DNA of 35,364 nucleotides from Candidatus Gastranaerophilales bacterium (GTDB lineage: Bacteria > Cyanobacteriota > Vampirovibrionia > Gastranaerophilales > Gastranaerophilaceae), in NCBI GenBank assembly GCA_944323945.1, contig CALUUL010000015.1, forward strand, positions 1 to 35,364, read 5' to 3'. Each line of letters begins with the position of its first letter. Position 1 is the first letter of the stretch. Both the position numbers and the translations under genes were made by a program. Below the pieces are notes generated by a model. That model saw only the letters and a list, made by a program, of their open reading frames with translations, was not told the DNA's origin and did not search any database. Shown here in pieces: positions 27,619 to 34,909 of the stretch.

Positions 27619-28271
27619 TTTGAAGTTTTCTCTGCTGCATTTTTAATAATCTTTGCTATGTTTTTTAGTGATTCATGAGTTTCAGACTTTATTTTTTCAA
27701 ATTCATTGTCAGGAAGTAATTCAGGTTCTTTATCAAAAGCTTGAATTCCATGATAGCAAGCCCAAATAGGACTGACTCTGTTTGAATAAATATTATCCCA
27801 TTCGATAATTTTACTGTACACACTGGATACATATTCTATATCAGTTGCTTTACTTTGCATATAACTTAGAGTCTTAGGGGCCATAAGTCCATAGAAAAAA
27901 GTCTGTTGTCTAGCCGATTGATCTTTACACATTTTTACATCTTCAAGAGCCCTAACTTTTCCAAAATTATACATAAATACAGCTTTATCTTTATCATAAT
28001 CATATACTTGATCAGCAACAATTACAAAATATATAGGTGGTAGCTCACCAGGATTTTTTTCTAAATATTCAACAAATTGCTTAAATTCATTTTCATTAAA
28101 AGATTTATAAGTTTTATCTGCTTTATACATATTATTTTGTTTTGCATAATTAATTAATTGTTTAACATTATTAAACAATTTAACATCTTCTTTCACATCA
28201 ACTGCATCGACAATATCAACAGAAATAATCATTAAAATAAATAAAAAAATGAGAATTAAAAATTTTTTCAT
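27615..28271 (-). CDS. Exported protein of unknown function
   Basis: The 218-aa protein begins with a strong signal peptide (MKKFLILIFLFILMIISVDIVDA). The mature part is helical and includes NEFKQFVEYLEKNPGELPPIYFVIVADQVYDYDKDKAVFMYNFGKVRALEDVKMC-type segments, with two to three Cys. The alternating helices recall TPR-like domains, but I cannot name a family. The start at 28271 is chosen for the AGGA ribosome site 7 nt upstream. It is the last backbone gene before the phage-like cassette. Confidence 0.75.
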   Translation of the reverse strand: MKKFLILIFLFILMIISVDIVDAVDVKEDVKLFNNVKQLINYAKQNNMYKADKTYKSFNENEFKQFVEYLEKNPGELPPIYFVIVADQVYDYDKDKAVFMYNFGKVRALEDVKMCKDQSARQQTFFYGLMAPKTLSYMQSKATDIEYVSSVYSKIIEWDNIYSNRVSPIWACYHGIQAFDKEPELLPDNEFEKIKSETHESLKNIAKIIKNAAEKTSN

Positions 28272-28387
28272 AAAAATCCTAAATAAAACCATTTATATAT
28301 AAATTCCACAATTAGTGCAAAAGTATAACTATGATTGTAAAAAAAATTAAAAATAGATAATAAAGACAACAAACACTTATGAAATAA

Positions 28388-28621
28388 TCAAAATTATTAA
28401 AATGGTGGTGTAAGCGTTCTGATCAGCTAGAGGCTCTTTATAAATTCCCTGTTTTTAGCTTATTTACAGTGAAAATAAACAAAATAACAGAGAATTTGAT
28501 ATTTCCAACCTTGTCAAAGACATACATAGCTAGATTTTATAAGAAATTCCCTGCACTAAAAAACAGGGAATTAACAGGGAACTGTATTAAAAAGAAGCTC
28601 CTATTTGGAGCTTCTTTTTAA
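28388..28621 (+). repeat. TTCCCTG/CAGGGAA repeat region with stop-free frame, end of phage-like cassette
   Basis: Within 28442-28583 the word AATTCCCTG occurs twice (28443-28451, 28545-28553) and its complement CAGGGAATT/CAGGGAACT twice (28564-28572, 28575-28583), plus a decayed copy near 28488. The plus strand is stop-free from 28388 to 28618 and reads ...KWWCKRSDQLEALYKFPVF... through NRELTGN..., but has no start codon at its beginning. From memory, similar WCKRSDQLEAL-type frames with the same repeats flank terminase cassettes in other bacteria; I could not check. It may be a recombination site or cassette end. The rest of the 346-bp gene-free stretch (28272-28387) is AT-rich with nothing else visible. 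Confidence 0.45.
28588..28620 (-). terminator. Intrinsic terminator at end of terminase gene
   Basis: A perfect 14-bp stem (28588-28601 with 28607-28620) with a 5-nt loop has a GAAGCTCC core and A/T flanks. On the minus strand it overlaps the terminase stop codon and would end the cassette transcript. Confidence 0.85.
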
Positions 28622-30135
28622 AACTTTGGAATCCTTTTATCTTTGTATTTAATTTGTTGCATTGCAAACTGACAAAATTGAAGTGGGCTCATATCTGAAA
28701 TGTTAATAGAAGATTCTCTTTGTTTTCTTCTTTTGATTGCTTCAGCAATATTTTCAAGTGTACAGCCATATTGATTAGATTTGACACAATCAATTAATTG
28801 AGTCAGAGCATCGACTTGATCATCATGTTTTCCATTTGGGAAAGCATTTATTTCTGCTCTAAACTCATCCAGCCAGCTTGCTCCTTCTGCCAACAAGACA
28901 TCCTTACTTTTTATATATAAGACTGCATTGTTAGCTCTTGTAGCTTTATTTCCTTTTGGTTTGTATTGAATAAAGGAGACAGGTAAAATTTTTTGCAAAT
29001 ACTGTATCAAAGAAATAGAGATAGAACTCTCCTCTATGATGAGATGATTACATTTCTCTGCTACATAAAGTTCTTCAATCTTGCTTGCTAGTGCCTGTAA
29101 ATCCAATTTAAAGCGTTTTACATCTGTTATATATATCTTGTTGCCATATATTTTGGCTGTAATACACACAGAATAATCGTTGTTTTTACCATCTTTTAAG
29201 GCAATATCCCAGCTCTGAATTGTTTTAGCTTCAACTGGAATTTCTAATTCAGTAAATTGTTGAAACCAGTCATAGTTTATAATATTACCTTCAAGTGGTA
29301 TTGGATTTTGTTGGTACTGGGCAGAGAAATTATACTCATTCATTAATTTCCTCTGATTATTTAAAATATCAATAGGTTCAAGAAACGAGTTTAAGGCTTC
29401 TCCTATTTTGCGTCTAAGAGTTTTACCGTTTGAAAGAGTGAACTCTTCATCATTCTCTGCAATAGCAGGAAGAGATAAAACTTCCCATCCGTCTTGCTTC
29501 AGCAAATGTCCTGTTAAGTCATCAATGTGAAGTCTCTGCATAATAACGATAATTACACCGTTCACTTTATCGTTTAATCTTGAAACCAATGTGTTGTCAT
29601 ACCAGTCATTGACACGAGTTCTTATGGTATCTGATAACGCATCATCAGCTTTGATTGGATCATCAATGATGATAAAATTCCCGCCAATGCCTGTTAATGA
29701 GCCATCTATTGATGTTGCATATCTAAAACCATTTTCTGTTGTTTCAAATTCGTTTTCTGTGTTTTTATTACCAAGACGAGTTTTAAAGATACTTTTATAG
29801 AAATCAGATTCCATAAGCTGCCTTGTTTTACGAGAAAGGTTTTCTGCAAGAGCTTGTGCATAGCTTACACACACAATTCTTGCTCTGGGATTATGGCCTA
29901 AAATGAACGCAGGTAAAGAAATCGAAGCACAATGTGACTTTAAATTCCGAGGTGGAATATTTATTATTAAACGTTTAATATTCCCATATGCACATTGTTG
30001 CAATGTGTCACAAATAAGCTCAAGATGCCAATTTCCCATAAAAGGCTGAGAATTATCCGTTTCATAAAATGATTTTTGCATAAAAGCGTAAAAATCATTT
30101 CTATATAGGCTATTTAATAGAGCGTGCTTATTCAT
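28618..30135 (-). CDS. terL: Phage terminase large subunit
   Basis: The 505-aa protein is a two-domain DNA-packaging motor. The ATPase half has the deviant Walker A PPRNLKSH (61-68), the TSIDGSLTGIGGN stretch (141-153), Walker B FIIIDDP (154-160) and a VIIVIMQRLHIDDLTGH coupling motif. The C-terminal RNase-H-like nuclease has Asp310 in SWDIALKDG, the Glu pair at 368-369 (LIIEES) and the acidic pair in KHDDQVDAL (438-439). The type belongs to the putative large-terminase family common in defective prophages and gene-transfer agents. It appears intact and overlaps the DUF5681 gene by 8 bases. No portal, capsid or tail gene is in the window. Confidence 0.93.
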   Translation of the reverse strand: MNKHALLNSLYRNDFYAFMQKSFYETDNSQPFMGNWHLELICDTLQQCAYGNIKRLIINIPPRNLKSHCASISLPAFILGHNPRARIVCVSYAQALAENLSRKTRQLMESDFYKSIFKTRLGNKNTENEFETTENGFRYATSIDGSLTGIGGNFIIIDDPIKADDALSDTIRTRVNDWYDNTLVSRLNDKVNGVIIVIMQRLHIDDLTGHLLKQDGWEVLSLPAIAENDEEFTLSNGKTLRRKIGEALNSFLEPIDILNNQRKLMNEYNFSAQYQQNPIPLEGNIINYDWFQQFTELEIPVEAKTIQSWDIALKDGKNNDYSVCITAKIYGNKIYITDVKRFKLDLQALASKIEELYVAEKCNHLIIEESSISISLIQYLQKILPVSFIQYKPKGNKATRANNAVLYIKSKDVLLAEGASWLDEFRAEINAFPNGKHDDQVDALTQLIDCVKSNQYGCTLENIAEAIKRRKQRESSINISDMSPLQFCQFAMQQIKYKDKRIPKF

Positions 30136-30526
30136 AGTTTATACTCCTTTTTATATAATCTGCTAATATTGTTTGATCTTCTTGACTCAAGTCTTCCTCA
30201 AAATCTTTCACTTCAAAATCTTTGCTTGATAAGATTTGGAATAACAATTTGATGGCAGATGTTTTACCACTCAATGCATCTGTTACAACTCTTTTTACCA
30301 AAGCTGTTTGTTTTGTAATTTTCTTGAGTTTTCCTTGTTCTTGAATCTGTATCAATTCATTCATTTCATCTTTGATGTCCTCAGAAAAACTCTTATTCTT
30401 TTTAGGACGTCCTTTAGGATTACCTGATTGTCCAGGCTTGAATTGATGTTCACGAGGAGGGCGTTTATAGCCCACCTCGTATTCTTTTTTATTCTCTCTA
30501 TCGTTAGTCATAGTTTTGTTCTCCAC
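30128..30526 (-). CDS. DUF5681 protein, putative small-terminase partner
   Basis: The 132-aa basic protein has the DUF5681 hallmark FKPGQSGNPKGRPKK (27-41), a Gly/Pro/Lys-rich DNA-contacting loop, followed by a helical domain (ALVKRVVTDALSGKTSAIKLLFQIL). The family is regularly found next to terL and is thought to serve as the small terminase or a DNA-binding helper; that role is inferred from neighbours. It overlaps both the methyltransferase gene (23 bases) and terL (8 bases), so the three are tightly coupled. Confidence 0.88.
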   Translation of the reverse strand: MENKTMTNDRENKKEYEVGYKRPPREHQFKPGQSGNPKGRPKKNKSFSEDIKDEMNELIQIQEQGKLKKITKQTALVKRVVTDALSGKTSAIKLLFQILSSKDFEVKDFEEDLSQEDQTILADYIKRSINYE

Positions 30527-31817
30527 TGTTGATTAAGCTAGCACTCTTACCTGTCAGATTTTCCCAACGGAATAAAATGACATCACAATATTTAGGCTCT
30601 AATTCAATGACACGAGCTCTACGTTTGGTTCGCTCTGCAGCTATCAATGTTGAACCTGAACCACCAAAGGAATCTAGAACGATTCCACCTATTGAAGAAC
30701 AATCTAACAATGCATCCATTATCATAGCTACAGGCTTTACTGTAGGGTGGAGCTTAACAAGAACCTTAGCCTGTGGGTTAGATGCGTGCATACCTTTGTA
30801 TTTCCACACATTTGTTCTATATCTACCGTGTACTCCAAGTTCAACATTATTAATATGTGGTTTTTCACCATTTTTAAAAACAAACACGAACTCATGTTGA
30901 GAACGATACAAAGAGCCCATTCCTGCTGTAGTTTTATCCCACACACAAATATTTTTCAAAGAAGAATAAACGTGAGAGCCGGCCTCAAGTATTTCTGTGA
31001 CGTGTCGCCAATCCATACATTGGTAATGAATAGAGCCATCAACAGAGAATTTACTTTCTAAGCGCATTGTTTTTTCAAGAAATTCAACAAACTCACTTTT
31101 AGACATTTCTCCTGAGGCAAATTCAAATTCCTCGTGTCGTTTTTGTTTTGTGACGTTCCCTTTTACTTTGACATTATATGGTGGGTCTGTAAACACGACC
31201 TGTGCAAGTTCATTTTGCATAAGCTGTATATAACTAGTTTCTTCTAGTGAGTTTCCGCAATACAACAAATGCTCATCTAGTTGCCACAAGTCACCCTTCT
31301 TTACACGTTTAGGTATATCAATTACGCTTTCTAGAAACTGTGTATCTGAATCCTTCTTCTCGTTATTTTTGACCGTTTCTAAACCTTCAGGGTTAATTAT
31401 CAGGTCGAGGTCGGGGATATCAAACCCGGTAATAGTTGCATCAAAACCAAGCTCTGGATCTTGGTTCATAAGAAATTCTAATTCTATTTTTAGAATTTCC
31501 TTATCCCAGCCAGCTTCTTCTGCAAGTCTGTTATCGGCAATTACATACGCACGAATTTGTTCTTTTGTCATATGGTTCAAACATATTGTTGGAATCATAG
31601 ACAAATCTAATTCGATCGCAGCCAGGACTCTGCCGTGGCCAGCGATAATAATATCATCTGTATCAATCAATACAGGATTGTTGAATCCTAGTTTCTCGAT
31701 ACTCTTTGCAATCTTTTGAATTTGTTTCTTGCTGTGAGTGCGAGAATTTTGTGAATTCAACTTTAGTTCTTTTGGATTTTTGTAGAGAATCGCTAACTCG
31801 TTTTTGAAATCGTTCAT
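30504..31817 (-). CDS. ParB-domain DNA methyltransferase (beta class)
   Basis: The 437-aa protein joins a ParB/Srx-like N-terminal domain (NSRTHSKKQIQKIAKSI ... IIAGHGRVLAA, AGHGR at 59-63) to an amino-methyltransferase. DPPYNVKVKG (DPPY at 211-214) precedes LHPTVKPV and the SAM-binding FGGSGSTLIAAERT (384-389). DPPY before FxGxG is the beta order, so N6-adenine or N4-cytosine methylation is expected; the site cannot be read. I start at 31817, not 31856, because AGGAG sits 7 nt upstream. Such fusions often sit upstream of DUF5681-terL in prophages, where they protect phage DNA from restriction. Confidence 0.92.
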   Translation of the reverse strand: MNDFKNELAILYKNPKELKLNSQNSRTHSKKQIQKIAKSIEKLGFNNPVLIDTDDIIIAGHGRVLAAIELDLSMIPTICLNHMTKEQIRAYVIADNRLAEEAGWDKEILKIELEFLMNQDPELGFDATITGFDIPDLDLIINPEGLETVKNNEKKDSDTQFLESVIDIPKRVKKGDLWQLDEHLLYCGNSLEETSYIQLMQNELAQVVFTDPPYNVKVKGNVTKQKRHEEFEFASGEMSKSEFVEFLEKTMRLESKFSVDGSIHYQCMDWRHVTEILEAGSHVYSSLKNICVWDKTTAGMGSLYRSQHEFVFVFKNGEKPHINNVELGVHGRYRTNVWKYKGMHASNPQAKVLVKLHPTVKPVAMIMDALLDCSSIGGIVLDSFGGSGSTLIAAERTKRRARVIELEPKYCDVILFRWENLTGKSASLINSGEQNYD

Positions 31818-31839
31818 TTGATTTCTCCTAAAATTTCTA

Positions 31840-31859
31840 CGGTATGCAAAATGCATCCG
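31840..31859. promoter_or_regulatory. Operator-like inverted repeat upstream of the methyltransferase gene
   Basis: The sequence CGGTATGCAAAATGCATCCG is a near-perfect inverted repeat (ATGCA-AAA-TGCAT flanked by CGG/CCG with one extra T), centred about 33 bp before the chosen start. It overlaps where a promoter for the minus-strand cassette would lie (a TTATAC-like box just upstream). It could bind a repressor or the methyltransferase's own ParB domain. Confidence 0.35.
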
Positions 31860-32183
31860 TATAAAAATTAGGAAAATGTTTCTCGCGTTTAAAAAAGTAA
31901 CACTATCACCGGCACCCCAAATCCTGAAAACTCAATCTATACTTGAAAAAAGTTTTTCATTTTTTGCTATTTTTTCACAACAAAAAATTTTTTTTAGAAA
32001 AAATGCTAAAAAATTTTTGTGTTTTTTCTATCAAAAAAAGTTAAAACATTATATCAAAATAAAAAAAACAAAAGTTTGTTTTAAAAAGAAATCACCCAAA
32101 CTAAACTTTTTAAAGTACGATTTAATCAACACAAAGAAATAGCACAACTTTATAAATACAAAAACTTATTTTGAAGAAGCAAA
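31860..32183. other. A/T-tract intergenic region upstream of the phage-like cassette
   Basis: These 324 bp consist largely of long A and T tracts (for example 31950-32100), apart from a GC-richer bit ATCACCGGCACCCC near 31905-31920. Open frames here are Lys/Phe low-complexity and not credible as genes. A 9-bp inverted repeat (31995-32003 with 32022-32030) is the only larger hairpin seen. The A-tracts may bend DNA; no function is shown. Confidence 0.5.
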
Positions 32184-32527
32184 ATGGATATTCTTGATAA
32201 ATTAGGAAAATCAAAATTCAGAAGCAGATTTAATCTACGCACAAAAGAACTTGAATACATCAAGACAAAAGGTCTTGATAAAATATACTAACACGCCTGT
32301 GATTTTATAAGAGACAGGATTGCGCCAGCTGAAATCACAAATGATTGAAAACAAACCCCGATGCGTGGTCATCCTGTATTTATTGCACAACACGCAACAG
32401 CAACCTGTTGTAGAGGCTGTATTGAAAATGGTATCACTACCCAAAAGGTATTGAGCTAACTCAAGTTCAAGAAGTGCACCTTGTGTCTGTGATTATGAAG
32501 TGGATAAAACTACAGATTGATCATTGA
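32184..32527 (+). pseudogene. DUF4186 family gene, inactivated by two stops and a frameshift
   Basis: Reading from ATG 32184 gives MDILDKLGKSKFRSRFNLRT, then DKIY, a TAA at 32289-32291, HACDFIRDRIAPAEITND, and a TGA at 32346-32348. Next come KQTPMRGHPVFIAQHATATC and CRGCIE. One A has been lost in the run at 32425-32428; shifting frame there restores KWYHYPKGIELTQVQ...VIMKWIKLQID to a stop at 32525-32527. The whole matches DUF4186, where the MRGHPVFIAQHATATCCRGC core is diagnostic. The function of the family is unknown. The TGA replaces a Gly codon expected in NDGKQTPM. Three independent lesions make decay far likelier than recoding. Confidence 0.85.
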
Positions 32528-32556
32528 ATTATTAACATTACTACTCAAAAATTAAT

Positions 32557-32580
32557 TTTTTCTTAATTTTTTAAGAAAAA
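32557..32580. terminator. A/T-only hairpin, weak terminator candidate
   Basis: A 10-bp inverted repeat (32557-32566 with 32571-32580, TTTTTCTTAA/TTAAGAAAAA) with a TTTT loop lies after the DUF4186 remnant and just before the ncRNA promoter. With only A/T and two G/C pairs its stability is low, so it may only insulate poorly. Confidence 0.35.
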
Positions 32581-32587
32581 TTCTTTA

Positions 32588-32618
32588 TTTGAAGTAAGAT
32601 AATTATATCAATTATAAT
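32588..32618 (+). promoter_or_regulatory. Candidate promoter for the structured RNA/RT transcript
   Basis: A TTGAAG box (32588-32593) and a consensus TATAAT (32613-32618) are 19 bp apart. The expected start is near 32625, at the edge of the structured region upstream of the reverse transcriptase. The spacing is slightly long for sigma-70. Confidence 0.55.
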
Positions 32619-32624
32619 AGTTAT

Positions 32625-32936
32625 CTATTGGTAATTGAGAGCAATTTGTCAAGATACATATCTGACCGACATATGTTTCTACACTTTGTTTGCTCAACGT
32701 CTGTGGTTTCGCAAACATGCGTTCCGAAACATTGGTCGCCAATATGGTTAGCAGTAGCAACAGTATTGAAATTGCAAGTAGTATGGTTGTATCATAATTT
32801 AACATTATTATACTCCTTATTAATACATTTGTGAGTAGCAGAAATAAAGGCAAGCACTTCGGTGTGTGATATACCTGAGGGGAGTTAGGATGTTCTGCGG
32901 TCCAAAATGAGTTAACTCACCCTCTCAGGAGGACAC
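32625..32936 (+). ncRNA. Candidate structured ncRNA template of the DRT-type reverse transcriptase
   Basis: About 310 nt between a TATAAT promoter and the RT start is less AT-rich than its surroundings and full of inverted repeats. ATGTTTC (32672-32678) pairs with GAAACAT (32726-32732), extended by GACC/GGTC. GTTTGC/GCAAAC (32688-32693, 32711-32716) and GTTTCG/CGAAAC are alternative inner pairings. ATTGG-TCG-CCAAT lies at 32731-32743. A C(UUCG)G tetraloop hairpin lies at 32854-32865. A long stem, 32874-32887 with 32913-32929, abuts the RT ribosome site. Characterised DRT2 systems have an ncRNA of about this size and place that the RT copies. Exact ends are unknown; protein coding is the alternative but no start has a ribosome site. 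Confidence 0.6.
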
Positions 32937-34364
32937 GTGAAAAAACAACAAAAAACTTGGTACACAAAAGTTAAAAATAGGCTTCATTTAGATGAAAAGT
33001 GCCGTAAAACAAGAGCCGAATTTATTGTCAAAGAAGATAATGTTCCAGTACACACGTTTTTTCCATTTATTCATTTTCAACTAAAAGAATTCAAATTATC
33101 GAAAAAGCTTGAACAAAAAGACAATGAGCAAGCCATCTTAGATCCTTATAAAATTAGAGATATTTATTATGCTGGACATTTAGATTCTTACATATATTCT
33201 TATTACAATCAAAAAATATTAAAGCATTATGAAAAATTTTTAAACGATAATTTATTAGAGTGTAGTATTGCTTATAGGCATATTGATAAAAATCAAAAAG
33301 GAATTGGTAAATCAAATATTGACTTTGCTGCAGAAGCGTTTAATGAAATAAAGAATAGGGAAGAATGCTATGCTATTGGTTTAGATATACATAGTTTTTT
33401 TGATGAGTTAGATCATAAAATTTTGTATCAAAATTTATGTGAACTAATAGAAACAGATAGATTACCTAATGATTTATATAAAATTTTTAAAATTTTAACT
33501 AATTTTCATTTTATTGAATTAGACGAACTATTAAATAATAAATATATCAAAACTACTAAATCAAATTTTTGGGATAATGAAACTCACTCTTTCAAAAGAA
33601 TATGTTCTCCAAAATTATTCAGAAAAATAATTTCTGAAAACAAAAAATTAATAAAGAAAAATCCCAATTTAACCAAAGGGATCCCACAAGGTACTAATTT
33701 GTCAGGTACTTTAGCAAACATTTATATGCTAAATTTTGATCTGGCCATTCAAAATTTCGTTGATAAATGCAAGGGTTATTATCGGAGATATTCAGATGAT
33801 ATATTAATATTAGTTAATACAAAAACTGAGCTTGAAGAACTACTTGTTGTTATAGAAAAAGAATTAAATAAGCTAAAGCTAGAATTATCAAAACATAAAA
33901 CCATTTGTTGTCATTTTAAAGATAATAATTGTGAATATGAACCTTGTGCATATAGAAAAGATTATAATGGGAATGCAAAATTTCAATACTTAGGTTTTAC
34001 ATATAATGGAAAAATCATATTGGTACGAGACGGCACTATAGGGGCTTTTTGGAGAGATGCAATCAAACACATACGAAAAATGGTTTTAGATAACTTTAAG
34101 AATAAAAAGCGCATACCTATAGCTAAAATATATGGATTATACACTCACTTATCAAATAGAGAATCAGAATATGGTAATTTTTATAACTACATTAGAAAAT
34201 CCCAAAGGATATTTGAAGAAAAATATAAATTTGGCAAATCAGTAAGAATCAAAGCTCAAATGTCAAAGAGTTGGGAAATTTTACATAAATATTTAATAAA
34301 ATTAAAGAAAAAATATAATATAGATGATAATGCATTACCAATACCTTCAGATATACAAATCTAA
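32937..34364 (+). CDS. Antiviral reverse transcriptase, DRT2 (UG2)-like
   Basis: The 475-aa protein is a complete RT. It has FFPFIHFQLKE near residue 41, IYYAGHLDSYIYSYYN (76-91), catalytic Asp150 in GLDIHSFFDELDH, GIPQGTNLSGTLANIYM (248-264), YRRYSDD with the catalytic pair D287-D288, and YLGF (351-354). The 'YYAxHLDxxIxSYYN' and 'KSNIDFA' strings are what I associate with the DRT2 class of unknown-group RTs, which defend against phages together with an upstream ncRNA. There is no maturase, HNH or integrase domain. Start is GTG at 32937, with AGGAGG 4 nt before it. DRT3-type RTs are the main alternative. Confidence 0.8.
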   Translation: MKKQQKTWYTKVKNRLHLDEKCRKTRAEFIVKEDNVPVHTFFPFIHFQLKEFKLSKKLEQKDNEQAILDPYKIRDIYYAGHLDSYIYSYYNQKILKHYEKFLNDNLLECSIAYRHIDKNQKGIGKSNIDFAAEAFNEIKNREECYAIGLDIHSFFDELDHKILYQNLCELIETDRLPNDLYKIFKILTNFHFIELDELLNNKYIKTTKSNFWDNETHSFKRICSPKLFRKIISENKKLIKKNPNLTKGIPQGTNLSGTLANIYMLNFDLAIQNFVDKCKGYYRRYSDDILILVNTKTELEELLVVIEKELNKLKLELSKHKTICCHFKDNNCEYEPCAYRKDYNGNAKFQYLGFTYNGKIILVRDGTIGAFWRDAIKHIRKMVLDNFKNKKRIPIAKIYGLYTHLSNRESEYGNFYNYIRKSQRIFEEKYKFGKSVRIKAQMSKSWEILHKYLIKLKKKYNIDDNALPIPSDIQI

Positions 34365-34371
34365 AAGTAAT

Positions 34372-34605
34372 TTACATCTTCTCAATGTACCAATTAGAAT
34401 TTCCAAAGTGGTTGAAGTTCCATTGTAATTGAAAGTAAAAATTAAACTCTATTGAATTGTCGTCCTTAAAATTATAAGAATATTTATTTAGTTGAGTTTT
34501 GCGGTAGCTATCAAAAGCTGTTTGTATTTCTTTTTCAAAATTTTTTCTAAATTCCGAATATGTTATTTCTAATGTTTCACGAGTAAGTTTGTTTTTTAGA
34601 ATCAT
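34372..34605 (-). CDS. Small protein of unknown function
   Basis: The 77-aa protein is rich in Asn, Phe, Tyr and charged residues (FNFYFQLQWNFNHFGNSNWY near the end) with no signal peptide or known motif. GGAG lies 7 nt before its ATG, which overlaps the stop of the next small gene upstream (ATGA). It is thus translated with that gene and probably co-transcribed with hsdR. It converges with the RT gene, 7 bp away. It could be an accessory or immunity protein; nothing shows it. Confidence 0.6.
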   Translation of the reverse strand: MILKNKLTRETLEITYSEFRKNFEKEIQTAFDSYRKTQLNKYSYNFKDDNSIEFNFYFQLQWNFNHFGNSNWYIEKM

Positions 34606-34853
34606 ATTTTATCTCCAATATTTAGATTTTCATTAGAGATAGAATCTTTAGCTCCATAATTAATAAAAAATGTACATAACTTATCAGAATCTTTTCTTAG
34701 ATCTTTTATAATAGGGGAAAGATTCCACAATTCTTCTATTTCCGGTTGATTAGATACAAAATAATCTGCTACAACAATTGTGTTATAAATATCTTCTGAT
34801 AGTTTTTTTAAAAACTCAAATTCTTTCTTCTTTAAAACAAAACCTTCTTCCAT
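34602..34853 (-). CDS. Small acidic protein of unknown function
   Basis: This 83-aa protein is predicted mostly helical (KKKEFEFLKKLSEDIYNTIVVADYFV, then a helix with EIEELWNLSPIIKDLRKD). A strong AAGGAGG ribosome site stands 4 nt before the ATG. It sits 56 bp after the hsdR stop and overlaps the following 77-aa gene by 4 bases. I recognise no family. Its place behind a restriction subunit suggests cargo of the same defence locus. Confidence 0.6.
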   Translation of the reverse strand: MEEGFVLKKKEFEFLKKLSEDIYNTIVVADYFVSNQPEIEELWNLSPIIKDLRKDSDKLCTFFINYGAKDSISNENLNIGDKI

Positions 34854-34909
34854 ACGACCTCCTTTTTAGGTGTCGTATTCATCACTTAAAAGTTAACTAA
34901 AGTCAAACT

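Noticed and set aside
28403..28440. Possible tRNA 3' end (minus strand ends in ACCACCA)
   Set aside because: No T-arm consensus or cloverleaf can be drawn upstream of it.
31876..32142. 88-codon plus-strand open frame in the A/T-tract region
   Set aside because: It is almost entirely Lys, Phe, Ile and Asn from A/T tracts, has no ribosome site and no domain-like pattern.
32184..32527. DUF4186 gene kept functional by stop-codon recoding
   Set aside because: Both a TAA and a TGA plus a frameshift would need recoding, and other genes in the window use these codons as normal stops.
32628..32834. 68-codon plus-strand frame from a TTG upstream of the RT, read as an ordinary gene
   Set aside because: It starts at the edge of the predicted transcript, has no Shine-Dalgarno and lies in strongly paired sequence. 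It is better explained as part of an RNA template.
32937..34364. RT as a group II intron maturase or diversity-generating retroelement RT
   Set aside because: No maturase or HNH domain follows, no intron ends are seen, the DGR-type motif is absent (GIPQGTNLSG present instead), and no template/variable repeat pair was seen.
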